Origin: an uncultured Streptomyces sp.
GTDB taxonomy: Bacteria > Actinomycetota > Actinomycetes > Streptomycetales > Streptomycetaceae
Length of the DNA stretch: 64,000 bases
Assembly (NCBI RefSeq): GCF_947488945.1
Contig: NZ_CANLBS010000001.1
Location: 186,001 to 250,000 of the forward strand
Reading direction: 5' to 3'
Shown here: one piece after another, positions 62,741 through 64,000 of the stretch
Layout: every line of letters starts with the position of its first letter
Position numbering within the stretch: the stretch's first letter is position 1
The notes under the pieces: generated by a model
Databases searched by the model: none
What the model was told of the DNA's origin: nothing
The model's input: the letters and a program-made list of their open reading frames with translations, nothing else
Position numbers and translations under genes: made by a program

Positions 62741-64000
62741 TCACGGGCGCAAGGTGCGCTCGCGGTTGAGCTGGGCGTCCTGCTTGTCCAGGCGCTTGTC
62801 GTACGGGGCCAGGGCCTTGGCCTTGGCCGGGTCGGCCGCGACGGCGGCCGGGGCGACGCCCGCCCAGCGCAGGATGGTGGCGGTCGCCTCGGCGCTCTCG
62901 TCCGCGACGAGACCGGCGACGTTGGCACCGTGGTTGGCGCCGGGCGCGGTGTAGACGTAGGAGTCGCGGGCGCCCTTGCCGATCCGGAAGCGCTCGGCGC
63001 CCCACGGGTCGTTCTCGCCGTAGACGTACATCATGCGGTCGGCGTGGTGGGTGACCCAGGTGTCCACGTCCAGCATGGCGAACGGCTGGAAGGTCATCGG
63101 GATGGACCGGGGCACGAAGTTGCGCGGAGGCTGGTAGCCGTAGCGGCTGAGGTCGCCGAGCCAGGGCTGCTTGATGTCGGGCGAGCCGAGCTGGGTACCG
63201 GCCTGGTAGTAGTACGGCGTGTACCGCTCAAGTCCTTGGTCGGCGTAGGCGGAGAAGCCGGAGATGCCGTCGACCGAGTCCCAGATCTCCTGGTCGGTGG
63301 CGGCCTCGGCGTCGGCCGGCAGCGCCGCGCAGTCGGCGACCTTGCTGTACTGCCAGAACGCCCAGACGTAGTCCATCACCACGGCCTCGTAGGCCCGGTC
63401 GAGCGAGCCGACGGTGGTGAAGGTGTAGCCGTTCTCGGCCGCGTACGCCTCGTACTTCGCCTCCAGCGGCGCGCGGCGGATCAGCGCCTCGCGCTGCACT
63501 CCGTTGAGCCGGTCCCGGCAGTCCTTCGTGCCGACCTTCGCGAAGAACCGGTCGTAGGCCGAGTCCTCCTTGTTCCACACGTCGTTGGGGGCGACGTAGG
63601 CGACCACGCCGTCCATGTCCTTCGGGTAGAACCGCTCGTAGTAGGTGGCCGTCATGCCGCCCTTGGAGCCGCCGGTGGAGAGCCAGTTGCGGTCGTAGAT
63701 CTTCTTCAGCGCGGTGAACACGCGGTGCTGGTCGCTCGCGGCCTGCCAGATGTCGAGCTTCGACCAGTCGGCGGGCTCCGGGCGGGAGGGGGTGAAGAAG
63801 CGGTACTCCAGCGAGACCTGGTTGCCGTCGACGATCCGGGTCGGCTCGCTCCGGCCGGCGCTGGTGGAGACGTTGTAGCCGCCGGTGTAGAAGACCGTGG
63901 GCCGCGAGGTGTCCTTGTGCAGCAGGGTGATCCGCTGCTGGAAGGTGCCCCTGGACGGCTTGCGGTGGTCGATCGGCTGGGTGTATTCGAGGACGAAGAA
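62741..64000 (-). CDS. S37-family tripeptidyl aminopeptidase, C-terminal part
   Basis: The frame is open to the window edge, so the signal peptide and N-terminus are missing; 419 residues are visible. The start of the fragment, LEYTQPIDHRKPSRGTFQQR, is the family opening, followed by the nucleophile Ser in STGGSKGGM (about residue 112 of the fragment), the acid in GENDPWGAER and the His in GANHG. Streptomyces secretes this enzyme (PTP-type tripeptidyl aminopeptidase) to remove tripeptides from N-termini, including prosegments of other secreted enzymes. Confidence 0.92.
   Translation of the reverse strand, partial: FFVLEYTQPIDHRKPSRGTFQQRITLLHKDTSRPTVFYTGGYNVSTSAGRSEPTRIVDGNQVSLEYRFFTPSRPEPADWSKLDIWQAASDQHRVFTALKKIYDRNWLSTGGSKGGMTATYYERFYPKDMDGVVAYVAPNDVWNKEDSAYDRFFAKVGTKDCRDRLNGVQREALIRRAPLEAKYEAYAAENGYTFTTVGSLDRAYEAVVMDYVWAFWQYSKVADCAALPADAEAATDQEIWDSVDGISGFSAYADQGLERYTPYYYQAGTQLGSPDIKQPWLGDLSRYGYQPPRNFVPRSIPMTFQPFAMLDVDTWVTHHADRMMYVYGENDPWGAERFRIGKGARDSYVYTAPGANHGANVAGLVADESAEATATILRWAGVAPAAVAADPAKAKALAPYDKRLDKQDAQLNRERTLRP

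Overview
The window is a piece of a high-GC actinobacterial chromosome, almost certainly Streptomyces. Third-codon GC is extreme, GTG and TTG starts are common, many genes overlap by 4 bases (ATGA or GTGA), and several gene families are typical of the genus: an SsbB-like protein, a thioester-domain protein with an LAATG sorting motif, an XRE plus DUF397 pair, and PTP-type S37 tripeptidyl aminopeptidase. Gene order is mostly that of a core chromosome, with one short accessory stretch around 46.4-50.2 kb.

Layout. 1-3.8 kb holds a PP2C phosphatase (partial), a von Willebrand A protein and a zinc-ribbon/FHA protein, which look like one phospho-signalling set. 3.9-5.5 kb holds a PCMT-like methyltransferase and a truncated haemoglobin. 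5.7-8.5 kb is a leftward operon: ettA, a thioesterase and an unknown gene. 9.1-15.7 kb has a surface-anchored thioester protein, an SsbB-like protein and two coupled dynamin-like GTPases. A tRNA-Arg(TCT) lies at 16.1 kb. 16.5-21.9 kb holds an NTF2-like protein, an amidase, an S9 peptidase and a VWA lipoprotein. 22.1-25.8 kb has an ABC permease coupled to a very unusual fusion of an exported alpha/beta hydrolase, a membrane helix and an ABC ATPase. 25.9-28.1 kb holds DUF4291, an unknown gene and a lamin-tail secreted protein with a structured leader.

28.3-35.1 kb is a myo-inositol catabolism locus: leftward iolC-iolB-iolD-mmsA, with a divergent IolE-like gene. Next come a small HTH gene, a zinc alcohol dehydrogenase, and copZ-copA behind a CsoR-type operator. 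After a puzzling 855-base convergent gap lie citrate synthase, recD2, a DUF6584-like gene, a SnoaL-like gene and a divergent LysR regulator. The accessory stretch has an XRE/DUF397 pair and a Septu-like (PtuA/PtuB) ATPase-HNH nuclease pair. 50.6-55.9 kb is a LacI-controlled sugar locus (Gfo/Idh/MocA oxidoreductase, DUF993, two TIM-barrel isomerases). A GH3 beta-N-acetylhexosaminidase follows, then a carbonic anhydrase/SulP pair, a small secreted protein, an AbiEii-like nucleotidyltransferase with a coupled partner, and a partial S37 tripeptidyl aminopeptidase at the right edge.

The best candidates for something undescribed are the hydrolase-ABC fusion transporter, the Septu-like pair with its XRE/DUF397 neighbours, the coupled nucleotidyltransferase pair, and several RNA-scale signals: a sequestered Shine-Dalgarno at 21.95 kb, the leader at 27.4-27.6 kb, and the repeats and hairpins at 39.7-40.0 kb. 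All family names come from reading motifs by eye; no database search was run.
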